Assembly (NCBI GenBank): GCA_001801025.1
Contig: MGWO01000007.1
Location: 558,001-622,000, forward strand
Direction of reading: 5' to 3'
Origin: Gallionellales bacterium GWA2_54_124
GTDB lineage: Bacteria; Pseudomonadota; Gammaproteobacteria; Burkholderiales; Gallionellaceae
DNA length: 64,000 nt
The translations under genes were made by a program, and so were the position numbers. Positions 1 to 8,988 of the stretch are shown here, in pieces (positions within the stretch are counted from its first letter, which is position 1; each line of letters starts with the position of its first letter). A model generated the notes under the pieces. It saw only the letters and a program-made list of their open reading frames with translations. It did no database searches and was not told the origin of the DNA.

Positions 1-1
1 C

Positions 2-403
2 GACACCAGCGAAGCGGTGAGGGACGAAGCGGGCATCGCAGGGAATCTCAGCAATCACATCGAAGGTCTGGCGTTAAAAGGCGCGGCCGTGACACCGGCG
101 GGCCTGCAACGCGTAGCCGATGTGCCGATTTATGCTGCCGACGCACTGGTTCGCCGAGCGACTGCACTGCAAAAAACACACGATGCCGCGACCCCGGTTG
201 CGATGTTGCACAGCAGTGAGCTGCAAAAGTTGGGTTTGAATTCAGGTGATGCGGTGAGAGTCACGCAGGGCGGCGTGAGCGTACAGCTAACTGCTGCAGC
301 AAATGACGGACTCGCAGCGGGTACGGTTCGTGTTGCCGCAGGTCATCCGGCGACAGCGACCCTGGGCGCAATGTTTGGAACGATAACCGTGGAGCGTGCA
401 TGA
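2..403 (+). CDS. nuoG: NADH-quinone oxidoreductase subunit G, C-terminal part (cut by window edge)
   Basis: Only the last 133 codons are visible; the reading frame is open to the left edge. The segment matches the C-terminal end of NuoG, the large Fe-S subunit of the peripheral arm of complex I, which passes electrons from NADH towards quinone. Seen: a stretch with [13 protein letters not shown] and a small beta-rich end resembling the molybdopterin-oxidoreductase C-terminal fold, as in betaproteobacterial NuoG. The cysteine clusters lie outside the window. Its stop overlaps the nuoH start in an ATGA junction, so the two are translationally coupled. Assignment rests partly on position directly before nuoH. 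Confidence 0.87.
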   Translation, partial: DTSEAVRDEAGIAGNLSNHIEGLALKGAAVTPAGLQRVADVPIYAADALVRRATALQKTHDAATPVAMLHSSELQKLGLNSGDAVRVTQGGVSVQLTAAANDGLAAGTVRVAAGHPATATLGAMFGTITVERA

Positions 404-1428
404 TGGATTGGCTACTACCCGTACAAAACCTGTTAGGACCTGCCTGGTTGCCGATCTGGACGGTCGTCAAGATTATGCTGATCGTAGCCCCTCTGATGGG
501 TGCGGTGGCTTATCTGACACTGGCAGAGCGCAAGGTAATCGGCTGGATGCAGATCCGTATCGGCCCTAACCGCGTCGGTTATTTTGGTCTGTTGCAGCCA
601 TTGGCGGATGGTTTAAAACTGTTCATGAAAGAAATTATCGTGCCTTCCGGCTCGAACAAGTTTCTCTTCGTGATCGCGCCTATCATGGTGCTGATGCCGG
701 CGCTCGCTGCCTGGGCGGTTGTACCGTTCAATGCAGAACTTGTCTTGTCGAATGCCAATGCAGGACTGTTGTATATTCTGGCGATGACCTCCTTAGGGGT
801 GTACGGCGTGATCATCGCGGGCTGGGCGTCTAATTCCAAGTACGCGTTTTTGGGTTGCTTGCGTTCAGCGGCACAGATCGTGTCTTACGAAATCGCGATG
901 GGGTTTGCGCTGGTCACCGTGCTGATGGCGGCACAGAGTCTGAATCTGGGCGATATCGTCAAGGGGCAGCACGGCAATTACGGCATGCTCAACTGGTACA
1001 TCATTCCTCTGTTTCCGATGTTCATCGTCTACCTGATTTCGGGTGTGGCGGAAACCAACCGCGCACCGTTTGACGTGGCGGAAGGTGAATCTGAAATCGT
1101 TGCCGGTTTCCACGTTGAATATTCCGGGATGGCGTTTGCGCTGTTCTTCCTGGGCGAATACGCCAACATGATCCTAGTCGCCTTCCTGACCTCGATCATG
1201 TTCCTGGGCGGCTGGCTGTCACCGGTTCCCTTCCTGCCGGATAGCATCGTTTGGATGCTGGGTAAGGTCGCCTTTGTGCTGTTCCTGTTCCTGTGGTTCC
1301 GTGCAACTTTCCCGCGCTACCGTTATGATCAGTTGATGCGTCTGGGCTGGAAGGTGTTTATTCCGGTATCGTTGATTTGGGTCGTGGTAGTGGGTGCGTG
1401 GATGCAAACCTCCTATTGGCTGTGGTAG
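400..1428 (+). CDS. nuoH: NADH-quinone oxidoreductase subunit H
   Basis: Membrane subunit of complex I that forms much of the quinone-binding chamber and links the peripheral arm to the proton-pumping arm. The 342-residue protein has about eight hydrophobic segments and the family signatures [19 protein letters not shown] (about residues 53-71), [20 protein letters not shown], and [19 protein letters not shown] near the C-terminus. Length is normal. The start overlaps the nuoG stop (ATGA); a second ATG follows directly at 403. The gene is followed by nuoI after a 30-bp gap, as is usual for this operon. Confidence 0.97.
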   Translation: MMDWLLPVQNLLGPAWLPIWTVVKIMLIVAPLMGAVAYLTLAERKVIGWMQIRIGPNRVGYFGLLQPLADGLKLFMKEIIVPSGSNKFLFVIAPIMVLMPALAAWAVVPFNAELVLSNANAGLLYILAMTSLGVYGVIIAGWASNSKYAFLGCLRSAAQIVSYEIAMGFALVTVLMAAQSLNLGDIVKGQHGNYGMLNWYIIPLFPMFIVYLISGVAETNRAPFDVAEGESEIVAGFHVEYSGMAFALFFLGEYANMILVAFLTSIMFLGGWLSPVPFLPDSIVWMLGKVAFVLFLFLWFRATFPRYRYDQLMRLGWKVFIPVSLIWVVVVGAWMQTSYWLW

Positions 1429-1458
1429 GGCGTAAACGCGCTCGCACGAGGAAATAAA

Positions 1459-1947
1459 ATGGAAAAAATCAAAGATTTCTTTAAAACGTTTCTGCTGATC
1501 GAACTGCTCAAGGGGATGGCGCTGACCGGACGTTATATGTTCGCCCGCAAGATCACCGTGCAGTTTCCAGACGAAAAGACGCCGCAGAGCTTTCGCTTTC
1601 GCGGACTGCATGCGCAGCGCCGCTATGAAAACGGCGAAGAGCGCTGTATCGGATGTAAGCTGTGCGAAGCGGTGTGTCCTGCGATGGCGATTAAGATTGC
1701 AGTGGCCGAACGAGAAGATGGGACACGGCGCACGACACAGTACGACATTGATCTGACCAAGTGCATCTTCTGCGGCTTTTGCGAAGAATCCTGCCCTGTG
1801 GATGCGATTGTTGAGACGCGGGTTTTTGAGTATCACGGTGAAAAGCGCGGCGACTTGTACTACACCAAGCCGATGCTGCTGGCGGTAGGCGATAAGCACG
1901 AAGCGCAAATTGCGAAAGACCGTTTAGCTGACTCGAAATACAGATAG
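1459..1947 (+). CDS. nuoI: NADH-quinone oxidoreductase subunit I (2x[4Fe-4S])
   Basis: Carries the two tetranuclear iron-sulfur clusters (N6a, N6b) that relay electrons from NuoG to NuoB at the membrane surface. Two ferredoxin motifs are intact: [12 protein letters not shown] (Cys63, 66, 69, 73) and [12 protein letters not shown] (Cys102, 105, 108, 112). The 162-residue length is typical of proteobacterial NuoI. A GAGGAAAT ribosome-binding site precedes the ATG. The 78-bp gap to nuoJ contains one of the interspersed repeats described separately. Confidence 0.98.
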   Translation: MEKIKDFFKTFLLIELLKGMALTGRYMFARKITVQFPDEKTPQSFRFRGLHAQRRYENGEERCIGCKLCEAVCPAMAIKIAVAEREDGTRRTTQYDIDLTKCIFCGFCEESCPVDAIVETRVFEYHGEKRGDLYYTKPMLLAVGDKHEAQIAKDRLADSKYR

Positions 1948-2012
1948 TAGAAAGTTGGAAGTGGGAAGTCGCGGTTCAACTACCCACTAACCACTTACCA
2001 CTAACAGCCATT
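1948..2012. repeat. Interspersed GTGGGAAGT / CCACTTACCACT repeat between nuoI and nuoJ
   Basis: The left half carries GGAAGTGGGAAGT and the right half carries complementary words (CCCACTAACCACTTACCACT), so the element is a degenerate inverted repeat whose arms are built of short direct repeats. The same words recur at 2626-2730, 25983-26060, 37921-37965 and 45467-45510. Family membership is seen in the sequence; function is unknown. Confidence 0.7.
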
Positions 2013-2025
2013 AGGGAGTGAATTC

Positions 2026-2625
2026 ATGAGTTTTTTTGATGTGGTTTTTTATCTGTTTGCGACGATTACGGTTCTGGCCGGCGTTGGTGTGGTGGTAGCC
2101 CGTAATCCGGTGCATGCAGCGTTGTTTCTTGTTCTGGCATTTTGCAGTGCGGCCGGTATCTGGATGCTGCTCGAAGCCGAGTTTTTGGCGATCACGCTGA
2201 TTCTGGTTTACGTCGGGGCTGTGATGGTGTTGTTCCTGTTCGTGGTGATGATGCTGGATATCAATCTGGTGAAGCTGCGCGAAGGATTCTGGCGCTGGTT
2301 TCCTTTTGGCGCACTGCTTGCCGGCTTAATGGTGTTTGAAATGGTCTGGGTGTTAGGTTCCCGTCAGACAGCGGATGTATCCAAAGCGATCGTACACGCG
2401 GCCGATTACAGCAACACCAAAGAGTTGGGTCGCCTGATCTATACCCAATATGTATATCCGTTTGAAATCGCCGCGGTGATTCTGCTGGTGGCGATGGTTG
2501 CTGCAATTGCGCTGACCTTGCGTCGCCGTGCCGGAGTTAAATCGCAAAACGTGGCAGATCAGGTCAAGGTTAAGAAGGCGGATCGTTTGCGCATCGTGAG
2601 CATGAAGTCGGAACCGAAACAGTAA
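2026..2625 (+). CDS. nuoJ: NADH-quinone oxidoreductase subunit J
   Basis: Small membrane subunit of complex I in the proton-translocating arm, between NuoA and NuoK. The 199-residue protein has five predicted hydrophobic segments and the conserved stretch VYVGAVMVLFLFVVMML (about residues 61-77). A polar lysine/arginine-rich tail of about 30 residues follows the last helix, within the length range of the family. A GGGAGTGAATTC ribosome-binding region precedes the ATG, directly after the repeat element, so the repeat has inserted without destroying translation initiation. Confidence 0.96.
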   Translation: MSFFDVVFYLFATITVLAGVGVVVARNPVHAALFLVLAFCSAAGIWMLLEAEFLAITLILVYVGAVMVLFLFVVMMLDINLVKLREGFWRWFPFGALLAGLMVFEMVWVLGSRQTADVSKAIVHAADYSNTKELGRLIYTQYVYPFEIAAVILLVAMVAAIALTLRRRAGVKSQNVADQVKVKKADRLRIVSMKSEPKQ

Positions 2626-2730
2626 GTAGTTAGTAGATCGTAGAGAGTCGAATAAATCAGGGAGTAGTAAGTGGAAAGTGGAAAGTGGGAAACCCACAAA
2701 CCACTCTCCACTCCCTACTTACCAAGTCAA
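2626..2730. repeat. Interspersed repeat between nuoJ and nuoK
   Basis: The spacer holds GTAGTAAGTGGAAAGTGG followed, after a short loop, by ACCACTCTCCACTCCCTACT. This is a strong imperfect inverted repeat made of the same GTGGAAAGT/GTAAGTGG words as at 1948-2012. It lies between two genes whose start and stop are usually only a few bases apart, so it looks like an insertion in the operon. Confidence 0.72.
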
Positions 2731-2752
2731 TCTAGGGAGCGAAAATTAAAAT

Positions 2753-3058
2753 ATGGTAACCCTCTCACATTATCTGGTGTTTAGCGCGGTGCTGTTTGCC
2801 ATCAGCGTGGTGGGCATTTTCCTTAACCGGAAAAATGTCATCATTCTGCTGATGTCGATCGAGTTGATGCTGCTGGCTGTGAACACTAACTTCGTTGCGT
2901 TTTCGCATTATTTGAACGACACGGCAGGTCAGGTGTTTGTATTCTTTATTCTGACTGTAGCCGCGGCTGAAGCTGCGATCGGACTTGCGATTCTGGTCGT
3001 GCTGTTCCGTAATTTGCGTACGATTAACGTCGATGATCTTGGCAGTTTGAAAGGCTGA
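2753..3058 (+). CDS. nuoK: NADH-quinone oxidoreductase subunit K
   Basis: Three-helix membrane subunit of complex I homologous to MrpC antiporter subunits, part of a proton channel. The 101-residue length is exactly typical. The two buried glutamates used in proton transfer are present: Glu37 in MSIELML and Glu73 in [12 protein letters not shown]. The ATG follows GGGAGCGAAAATTAAAAT, a usable ribosome-binding site. nuoL follows within 1-4 bases, indicating translational coupling. Confidence 0.98.
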   Translation: MVTLSHYLVFSAVLFAISVVGIFLNRKNVIILLMSIELMLLAVNTNFVAFSHYLNDTAGQVFVFFILTVAAAEAAIGLAILVVLFRNLRTINVDDLGSLKG

Positions 3059-3062
3059 TGTG

Positions 3063-5105
3063 ATGGATATCCAAACCTATTATCTGTTAGTGCCGCTGGC
3101 ACCTTTATTTGGTGCGCTGGCTGCCGGTCTGTTCGGCAAGTTGCTCGGACGCAATATGACGCACCGCATCACCATCGCGATGGTCGGCGTGTCGCTGTTC
3201 TCAGCCATTCAGATCTTTCAGGATGTGATGGCAGGCCATACCTTCAACGGCCCCGTCTACACCTGGCTGACATCGGGCGACACCAGTTTTCATGTGGGCT
3301 TCTTAATTGACCGTCTGACCGTCACCATGATGCTGGTGGTGACCTCCGTGTCGCTGATGGTGCATATCTATACCATCGGGTATATGTCGGAGGATGCCGG
3401 TTACCAGCGATTCTTCAGCTACATCTCGCTGTTCACCTTCTCGATGCTGATGCTGGTGATGTCCAACAACTTCATGCAACTGTTCTTCGGCTGGGAAGCG
3501 GTGGGACTGGTTTCATACTTGCTGATCGGTTTCTGGTACACCCGTCCAACGGCAATCTATGCCAACCTGAAAGCCTTTTTAGTGAACCGCGTGGGCGACT
3601 TTGGTTTCCTGCTCGGCATCGGTCTGGTATTGATGGTATTCGGTACGCTCGATTACGCCGCTGTATTCGCTAATGTGGCCGCCCATGCGGATGACATGGC
3701 ACCGATTGCCGGGATGTCGGTTAATCTGCTCACTGCGATCTGTATTTTGCTGTTTGTCGGCGCGATGGGTAAGTCGGCTCAGTTCCCGCTGCACGTTTGG
3801 TTGCCTGATTCGATGGAAGGTCCGACCCCGATCTCCGCACTGATTCACGCTGCGACGATGGTGACGGCCGGTATCTTCATGGTGGCGCGTATGTCACCGA
3901 TGTTTGAATTGTCTGACACAGCCTTGTCATTTGTGATGATCATCGGTGCGATTACCGCGCTGTTCATGGGCTTCCTGGGTATCATTCAGAACGACATCAA
4001 GCGTGTGATTGCTTATTCAACCTTGTCTCAACTGGGTTATATGACCGTAGCGTTAGGCGCATCGGCGTATCCTGTTGCGATCTTCCATTTGATGACCCAT
4101 GCGTTCTTCAAGGCGCTGTTGTTCTTAGGTGCCGGTAGCGTGATCATCGGTATGCACCACGATCAGGACATCCGCAACATGGGTGGCTTACGCAAATATA
4201 TGCCGATTACCTGGATCACCTCCTTGATCGGTTCGTTAGCGCTGATTGGTACGCCGTTCTTCTCGGGCTTCTACTCTAAAGACAGCATCATTGAAGCCGT
4301 CGGTATGTCGCATCTGGCAGGTTCAGGATTTGCCTACTTTGCGGTGGTCGCCGGCGTGTTTGTAACAGCGTTCTATTCGTTCCGTATGTACTTCCTGGTA
4401 TTCCACGGCAAAGAGCGTTTCGGCAAGGCTCATCATCACGAGCCAGTAAAAGCGCACCATGATGATCATCATGCGGATGCGCATGACGACGCCCATGACG
4501 ATCATGCGCATCACGGATTAGCACCGGGCCAAAAACCGCATGAAACACCGTGGGTGGTCTGGCTGCCGCTGGTGCTGCTGGCGATTCCTTCGGTGATCAT
4601 CGGTTACATCGCAATTGAGCCCATGCTGTTTGGCGGCTACTTCAAGGATGCGATCTACATTTCCGAGCACCATGAAGTGATGAGTGAGTTGCATGAAGAA
4701 TTTCACGGCGCATTCGCGATGGCACTGCATTCACTGACCAGTTTGCCACTGTGGCTGGCTATCGCCGGTGTGGCAAGTTCCGCTTACTTCTATCTGAAGC
4801 GTCCGGATATTCCAGCCGCGATTCAGAAACGATTCCAGTGGATCTACACTTTGCTGGACAACAAGTATTACTTCGATCGCTTCAACGACTGGTTCTATGC
4901 CGGTGGCGCGCGAGGCTTGAGTTCGTTCCTGGGTAAATTCGCTGATAAATTCCTGATTGATGGACTGATGGTGAACGGGACGGCAGGGCTGGTAGGTAAG
5001 GTATCCGGTGTGGTGCGTAAGCTGCAATCGGGCTATATCTATCATTACGCGTTTACCATGATCGTCGGCGTGTTTATTTTGTTGACGATACGAAACTGGT
5101 TTTAA
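3063..5105 (+). CDS. nuoL: NADH-quinone oxidoreductase subunit L with a histidine-rich loop
   Basis: Distal antiporter-like proton-pumping subunit of complex I. The roughly 680-residue length is typical. Signatures include MQLFFGWEAVGLVSYLLIGF, KSAQFPLHVWLPDSMEGPTP (lysine and histidine of the proton path) and SALIHAATMVTAG. The ATG at 3063 is chosen; an in-frame GTG at 3060 is an equal alternative, both served by AAAGG. Unusual: residues about 457-484 (nt 4431-4514) are a cytoplasm/periplasm-loop tract with 12 His and 7 Asp in 28 residues, between helices near the C-terminal lateral helix. This tract could bind metal; that is inference. Confidence 0.97.
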   Translation: MDIQTYYLLVPLAPLFGALAAGLFGKLLGRNMTHRITIAMVGVSLFSAIQIFQDVMAGHTFNGPVYTWLTSGDTSFHVGFLIDRLTVTMMLVVTSVSLMVHIYTIGYMSEDAGYQRFFSYISLFTFSMLMLVMSNNFMQLFFGWEAVGLVSYLLIGFWYTRPTAIYANLKAFLVNRVGDFGFLLGIGLVLMVFGTLDYAAVFANVAAHADDMAPIAGMSVNLLTAICILLFVGAMGKSAQFPLHVWLPDSMEGPTPISALIHAATMVTAGIFMVARMSPMFELSDTALSFVMIIGAITALFMGFLGIIQNDIKRVIAYSTLSQLGYMTVALGASAYPVAIFHLMTHAFFKALLFLGAGSVIIGMHHDQDIRNMGGLRKYMPITWITSLIGSLALIGTPFFSGFYSKDSIIEAVGMSHLAGSGFAYFAVVAGVFVTAFYSFRMYFLVFHGKERFGKAHHHEPVKAHHDDHHADAHDDAHDDHAHHGLAPGQKPHETPWVVWLPLVLLAIPSVIIGYIAIEPMLFGGYFKDAIYISEHHEVMSELHEEFHGAFAMALHSLTSLPLWLAIAGVASSAYFYLKRPDIPAAIQKRFQWIYTLLDNKYYFDRFNDWFYAGGARGLSSFLGKFADKFLIDGLMVNGTAGLVGKVSGVVRKLQSGYIYHYAFTMIVGVFILLTIRNWF

Positions 5106-5110
5106 TCGTA

Positions 5111-5140
5111 GTGAGCGTGCGGTCACGACTGTACGCTCAC
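5111..5140. repeat. Hairpin between nuoL and nuoM
   Basis: Perfect 8-bp inverted repeat GTGAGCGT (5111-5118) / ACGCTCAC (5133-5140) with a 14-nt loop and no T-tract. It lies in the nuoL-nuoM spacer and could be an RNA processing or stability structure within the operon transcript. It is not a convincing terminator. Confidence 0.6.
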
Positions 5141-5173
5141 AACTTTCTGCTTCATGTTTAAAGGAAACACAGC

Positions 5174-6664
5174 ATGATTTTTGGACTACCTGTTATTAGC
5201 GTTACGATCTGGTTGCCTATTTTGTTCGGTATTCTGGTTCTGGCAACTGGCGATGATAAAAATGCGCCGCTGGCGCGCCTGCTGGCTCTGGTCGGCAGCG
5301 TGCTGGGTTGTCTTGTAACCATTCCGCTCTACACCGGATTCGATATTTCGACCAGCAACATGCAGTTCGTCGAATTACACGACTGGATCACGCGCTTCAA
5401 TATCCATTATCACCTGGGGGTTGACGGCATCTCGATGCTGTTCATTCTGCTCAACAGTTTCTTTACTGTGATTGTCGTGCTGGCGGGCTGGAAAGTCATC
5501 GAAAAGCGCGTTGCGATGTATATGGCGGCTTTCCTTGTCATGTCCGGTATTGTCAACGGCGTGTTTGCCGCGCTCGACTCGATCCTGTTCTACGTGTTCT
5601 GGGAAGCGATGCTGATCCCGATGTTCATCATCATCGGTATCTGGGGCGGTCCAAACCGTATTTACGCAACGATGAAGTTTTTCCTGTATACCTTGCTAGG
5701 CTCGCTGCTGATGCTCGTTGCGCTGATCTATCTGTACAACCTGTCCGGCGGCAGCTTCGCAATTTTGGACTTCCATCATCTGGCCATCCCGATGACCGCG
5801 CAGATCCTGATCTTTATCGCGTTCTTCTTCGCCTTCGCGGTTAAAGTGCCGATGTTCCCTGTGCATACCTGGTTGCCCGATGCGCACGTTGAAGCGCCGA
5901 CCGGCGGTTCAGTGGTGCTGGCGGCGATCATGTTGAAAGTCGGTGCTTACGGTTTTCTGCGCTTCTCAATGCCGATAACACCTGATGCAAGTCATAAGCT
6001 GGCAGGCGTGATGATTGCCTTGTCTTTGATTGCTATCGTGTACATCGGTCTGGTCGCGCTGATGCAGTCCGACATGAAAAAGCTGGTTGCTTATTCGTCG
6101 ATCTCGCACATGGGCTTTGTGACGCTGGGTCTGTTCATCTTCAACGCCTACGGCATGGAAGGCGCATTGCTGCAGATGCTATCGCACGGTTTTGTCGCTG
6201 GCGCCCTGTTCCTGTGTATCGGCGTACTGTATGACCGCGTGCACTCCCGTCAGATTGCCGATTACGGTGGTGTCGTCAACAAGATGCCGGTATTCGCCGC
6301 GTTCTTTATGCTGTTCGCAATGGCGAACAGCGGATTGCCCGGCACCAGTGCGTTTGTCGGTGAGTTCATGGTGATCATGGGCACGATCAAGGTTAACTTC
6401 TGGTATGCCTTTGCGGCAGCTACAACGCTGATCTTTGGTGCTGCCTATACCTTGTGGATGTACAAACGCGTGATCTTCGGTTCGGTAACTAACCATCATG
6501 TGGAAGAGTTGACTGACATCAATGCACGCGAAATTTTGATCATGACGATATTGGCTGTTTTCGTGCTGGCGATGGGTATCTACCCGCTGCCGGTTTCAGA
6601 AATCCTGCATGCGTCGGTGAATGACCTGCTGTTGCATGTCGCGCACTCCAAGCTGCCCATTTAA
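5174..6664 (+). CDS. nuoM: NADH-quinone oxidoreductase subunit M
   Basis: Antiporter-like proton-pumping subunit of complex I, central in the membrane arm. The 496-residue protein has about fourteen hydrophobic segments and family signatures such as YHLGVDGISMLFILLN, FYVFWEAMLIPMFIIIGIWG (key Glu of the pump) and VPMFPVHTWLPDAHVEAPT (Lys/His half-channel). AAAGGAAACACAGC upstream of the ATG is a good ribosome-binding site. Length and order match the standard operon. Confidence 0.98.
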   Translation: MIFGLPVISVTIWLPILFGILVLATGDDKNAPLARLLALVGSVLGCLVTIPLYTGFDISTSNMQFVELHDWITRFNIHYHLGVDGISMLFILLNSFFTVIVVLAGWKVIEKRVAMYMAAFLVMSGIVNGVFAALDSILFYVFWEAMLIPMFIIIGIWGGPNRIYATMKFFLYTLLGSLLMLVALIYLYNLSGGSFAILDFHHLAIPMTAQILIFIAFFFAFAVKVPMFPVHTWLPDAHVEAPTGGSVVLAAIMLKVGAYGFLRFSMPITPDASHKLAGVMIALSLIAIVYIGLVALMQSDMKKLVAYSSISHMGFVTLGLFIFNAYGMEGALLQMLSHGFVAGALFLCIGVLYDRVHSRQIADYGGVVNKMPVFAAFFMLFAMANSGLPGTSAFVGEFMVIMGTIKVNFWYAFAAATTLIFGAAYTLWMYKRVIFGSVTNHHVEELTDINAREILIMTILAVFVLAMGIYPLPVSEILHASVNDLLLHVAHSKLPI

Positions 6665-6745
6665 AGGCAATTGATAATTGATAATGCGTCATTGTCAATT
6701 AATGTACTAACGTCTCACGACTAGTAACTAACGACTGATTTAAGA
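6665..6745. repeat. AT-rich inverted repeat between nuoM and nuoN
   Basis: AATTGATAATTGATAATG is followed by CATTGTCAATTAATG, forming an imperfect hairpin, and then by CTAACGTCTCACGACTAGTAACTAACGACTG with repeated CTAAC/CTAGT words. Composition and word content differ from the GTGGTAAGTGG elements, so I treat it as a second repeat type. It has no T-tract. Confidence 0.5.
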
Positions 6746-6752
6746 GGTTAAT

Positions 6753-8204
6753 ATGAATTTGATGGCAAATCTGATCCCCGCCGCTGCGGAAATTTTCTTG
6801 CTGGCGATGGTCTGCTTCATTTTGATAGCGGATTTGATGCTGACAAAAAGCAGCAAAATATTCACTTACCTTCTGGTTCAGTTGACCTTGCTTGGCTGCT
6901 CGATCATTACGGTCGGCACGCACGAGAATACGGTTGTGTATGCTTTCAATGGCATGTACGTCGACGACTTGATGTCTGATGTACTCAAGATGTTGAGCTA
7001 TCTGGGTATGTCGATGGTGCTGGTGTATTCGCGCCAGTATCTGATGCTGCGCGGTCTGTTCACCGGTGAATTCATGGTGCTGGCGCTGTTTGCGCTGCTG
7101 GGCATGAATGTGATGATTTCCGCCAACCACTTCCTGACCCTGTATCTGGGCCTCGAACTGCTCTCGCTGAGTCTGTATGCGATGGTGGCACTGCAACGCG
7201 ATTCTGCGATTGCCACGGAAGCTGCGATGAAATACTTTGTGCTGGGCGCGTTAGCTTCCGGTTTGCTGCTGTACGGGATGTCCATGCTGTACGGTGCGAC
7301 CGGTACGTTAGAGCTGGGCGCAATCTCAAACGCGATTGCCAACGGTGTGCAGAATAAATCCTTGCTGGCATTTGGTCTGGTATTCATCCTCTCAGGGTTG
7401 GCTTTCAAACTCGGCGTGGTTCCATTCCATATGTGGGTGCCGGATGTGTACCACGGCGCACCGACAGCGATGACCATGCTGATAGGCTCCGTGCCTAAGC
7501 TGGCGGCATTCGCCTTCGCGACCCGAATTCTGGTCGAAGGGTTGCAATCCCTCGAACACGACTGGTCGAGCATGCTGATCATCCTCGCGATTGCCTCGAT
7601 GGCGATCGGTAACTTGTCAGCGATTGCGCAAACCAATCTCAAACGCATGTTCGCCTATTCGACCATCACGCACATGGGTTTCATGCTACTCGGTCTGATC
7701 AGCGGCGGCATCGAAGGTTACGGTTCCGCGATGTTCTACACCGTGATCTACATGATGATGTCGCTGGGCGCATTTGGCATGATTATGCTGTTGTCCCGCG
7801 CCGGCTTCGAAGCCGATACCCTGAACGACTTTAAGGGTCTCAATCAGCGCAGTCCTTGGCTGGCCTTCATGATGATGCTGCTGATGCTGTCCATGGCGGG
7901 TATTCCTCCGACGGTGGGTTTCTATGCTAAGTTCTCGGTGTTGAATTCCATTATTCAAACAGGTCATACCTGGCTTGCGATCGTTGCGGTGATGTTCTCG
8001 CTGATCGGTGCATTCTATTATCTGCGCGTGATCAAACTGATGTATTTCGATGCGCCTGAAAGCCATGCGCCGATCAACGTCGGTTCCGATACCGGCTTGC
8101 TGATCAGCATGAACGGTTTAGGCGTGCTGTTCTTAGGCTTGATGCCGGGATCCTTGATGTCGATTTGCGCGGTATCGGTTCAGCAGTCCTTGCTGCTGCA
8201 TTAA
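6753..8204 (+). CDS. nuoN: NADH-quinone oxidoreductase subunit N
   Basis: Third antiporter-like subunit of complex I, closest to NuoK. The 483-residue protein has about fourteen hydrophobic segments, with [17 protein letters not shown] (conserved Glu), [20 protein letters not shown] (Lys and His of the half-channel) and [28 protein letters not shown] upstream of the ATG serves as ribosome-binding site. It is the last nuo gene here, followed within 21 bp by a hairpin terminator. Confidence 0.98.
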   Translation: MNLMANLIPAAAEIFLLAMVCFILIADLMLTKSSKIFTYLLVQLTLLGCSIITVGTHENTVVYAFNGMYVDDLMSDVLKMLSYLGMSMVLVYSRQYLMLRGLFTGEFMVLALFALLGMNVMISANHFLTLYLGLELLSLSLYAMVALQRDSAIATEAAMKYFVLGALASGLLLYGMSMLYGATGTLELGAISNAIANGVQNKSLLAFGLVFILSGLAFKLGVVPFHMWVPDVYHGAPTAMTMLIGSVPKLAAFAFATRILVEGLQSLEHDWSSMLIILAIASMAIGNLSAIAQTNLKRMFAYSTITHMGFMLLGLISGGIEGYGSAMFYTVIYMMMSLGAFGMIMLLSRAGFEADTLNDFKGLNQRSPWLAFMMMLLMLSMAGIPPTVGFYAKFSVLNSIIQTGHTWLAIVAVMFSLIGAFYYLRVIKLMYFDAPESHAPINVGSDTGLLISMNGLGVLFLGLMPGSLMSICAVSVQQSLLLH

Positions 8205-8224
8205 GTTAGTATTGTTCCGAACAC

Positions 8225-8249
8225 ACTCCCGCCTCGTGCGGGAGTTGTT
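8225..8249 (+). terminator. Terminator of the nuo operon
   Basis: Perfect 8-bp stem ACTCCCGC (8225-8232) / GCGGGAGT (8238-8245) with a 5-nt loop, followed by TGTTATTTG. The T-run is weak, so termination may be partial and the NUDIX gene just behind may receive read-through transcription. Confidence 0.7.
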
Positions 8250-8265
8250 ATTTGTGGAGTATGAA

Positions 8266-8811
8266 ATGGATTTGCAGGAAAGCTGTATCGACTCTAGTAT
8301 CGTCTACGAGGGGTGTCTTTTACACGTCAAAAAGGACCGTGTGCGTTTGCCTGACGGCAGTGACAGTGTGCGCGAATATATTACGCATCCGGGAGCGGTT
8401 GCCGTACTGGCGATCAATGATAACGGCAATCTGATCATGGAGCGCCAGTACCGCTATGGCCCCCGTCTTGAATTTTTTGAAATTCCCGCAGGTAAAATTG
8501 ATCAGGGTGAAGATACGTTGGTCACAGGAAGGCGCGAATTACTGGAAGAAACAGGTTACGTTGCCAGTGAATGGCTGCATCTGGCGACCACTTGGCCGTG
8601 CATCGGCTATGCGGATGAGCGCATCGAATATTATCTGGCGCGTGGCTTGACAAAGCAGGTGCAAAAACTGGATGAGGGGGAGTTTCTCGAAGTATTCGAG
8701 TTATCCCTGACAGATGCGCTTGACTGGATTCGGATCGGTAAAATTAACGATAGCAAGACCATACTCGGCATTTTCTGGCTGGAAAAATATTTGAGCAACT
8801 GGCAAGCCTAA
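8266..8811 (+). CDS. NUDIX hydrolase, ADP-ribose pyrophosphatase-like
   Basis: Likely cleaves a nucleoside diphosphate linked to another moiety such as ADP-ribose, in the cytoplasm. The full Nudix box is present: GKIDQGEDTLVTGRRELLEE then TGY, preceded by FEIPAG, a combination typical of NudF/ADP-ribose pyrophosphatases. The open frame extends upstream to 8212, but that part encodes the nuo terminator hairpin. The ATG at 8266 has a GGAG ribosome-binding site 6 nt upstream and gives 181 residues, normal for the family. The exact substrate cannot be read from sequence. Confidence 0.9.
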   Translation: MDLQESCIDSSIVYEGCLLHVKKDRVRLPDGSDSVREYITHPGAVAVLAINDNGNLIMERQYRYGPRLEFFEIPAGKIDQGEDTLVTGRRELLEETGYVASEWLHLATTWPCIGYADERIEYYLARGLTKQVQKLDEGEFLEVFELSLTDALDWIRIGKINDSKTILGIFWLEKYLSNWQA

Positions 8812-8817
8812 GCTTGC

Positions 8818-8832
8818 GCCCCAATTTGGTGC
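8818..8832 (+). promoter_or_regulatory. NtrC-binding site, distal (upstream of amt)
   Basis: GCCCCAATTTGGTGC fits the NtrC dyad GCACC-N5-GGTGC with one mismatch. It lies 41 bp (about four helical turns) centre-to-centre from the second site and about 140 bp upstream of the predicted transcription start, the usual place for an enhancer. Confidence 0.78.
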
Positions 8833-8857
8833 TAATTTTAACGATAAATGTAAATTT

Positions 8858-8874
8858 TGCACCGGATTGGTGCT
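8858..8874 (+). promoter_or_regulatory. NtrC-binding site, proximal (upstream of amt)
   Basis: TGCACCGGATTGGTGCT contains a perfect GCACC-N5-GGTGC dyad, the NtrC consensus. It lies about 100 bp upstream of the predicted sigma-54 start point. Confidence 0.88.
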
Positions 8875-8937
8875 TGAGTGCGCTTTAATTTTTGCATCTT
8901 GAATATTTTATTGTTTTAAATCATTATATTATTGTTT

Positions 8938-8953
8938 TGGTATGAATTTTGCT
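8938..8953 (+). promoter_or_regulatory. Sigma-54 promoter of amt
   Basis: TGGTATGAATTTTGCT has GG (8939-8940) and GC (8951-8952) separated by exactly 10 bp, as the -24/-12 elements of RpoN promoters require. The predicted start is near 8964, leaving a 25-nt leader before amt. With the two NtrC dyads upstream, this predicts induction of amt under nitrogen limitation. Confidence 0.88.
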
Positions 8954-8988
8954 TTTAAAACCGGATATTGATTGTTAAGTGAGCTGCT

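Noticed and set aside
4288-4548. Minus-strand open frames over the NuoL histidine-rich loop
   Set aside because: They arise from the repetitive CAT/GAC codons of nuoL and have no start signals.
8212-8265. N-terminal extension of the NUDIX protein
   Set aside because: The extra codons span the nuo terminator hairpin, and the start at 8266 has a well-placed GGAG.
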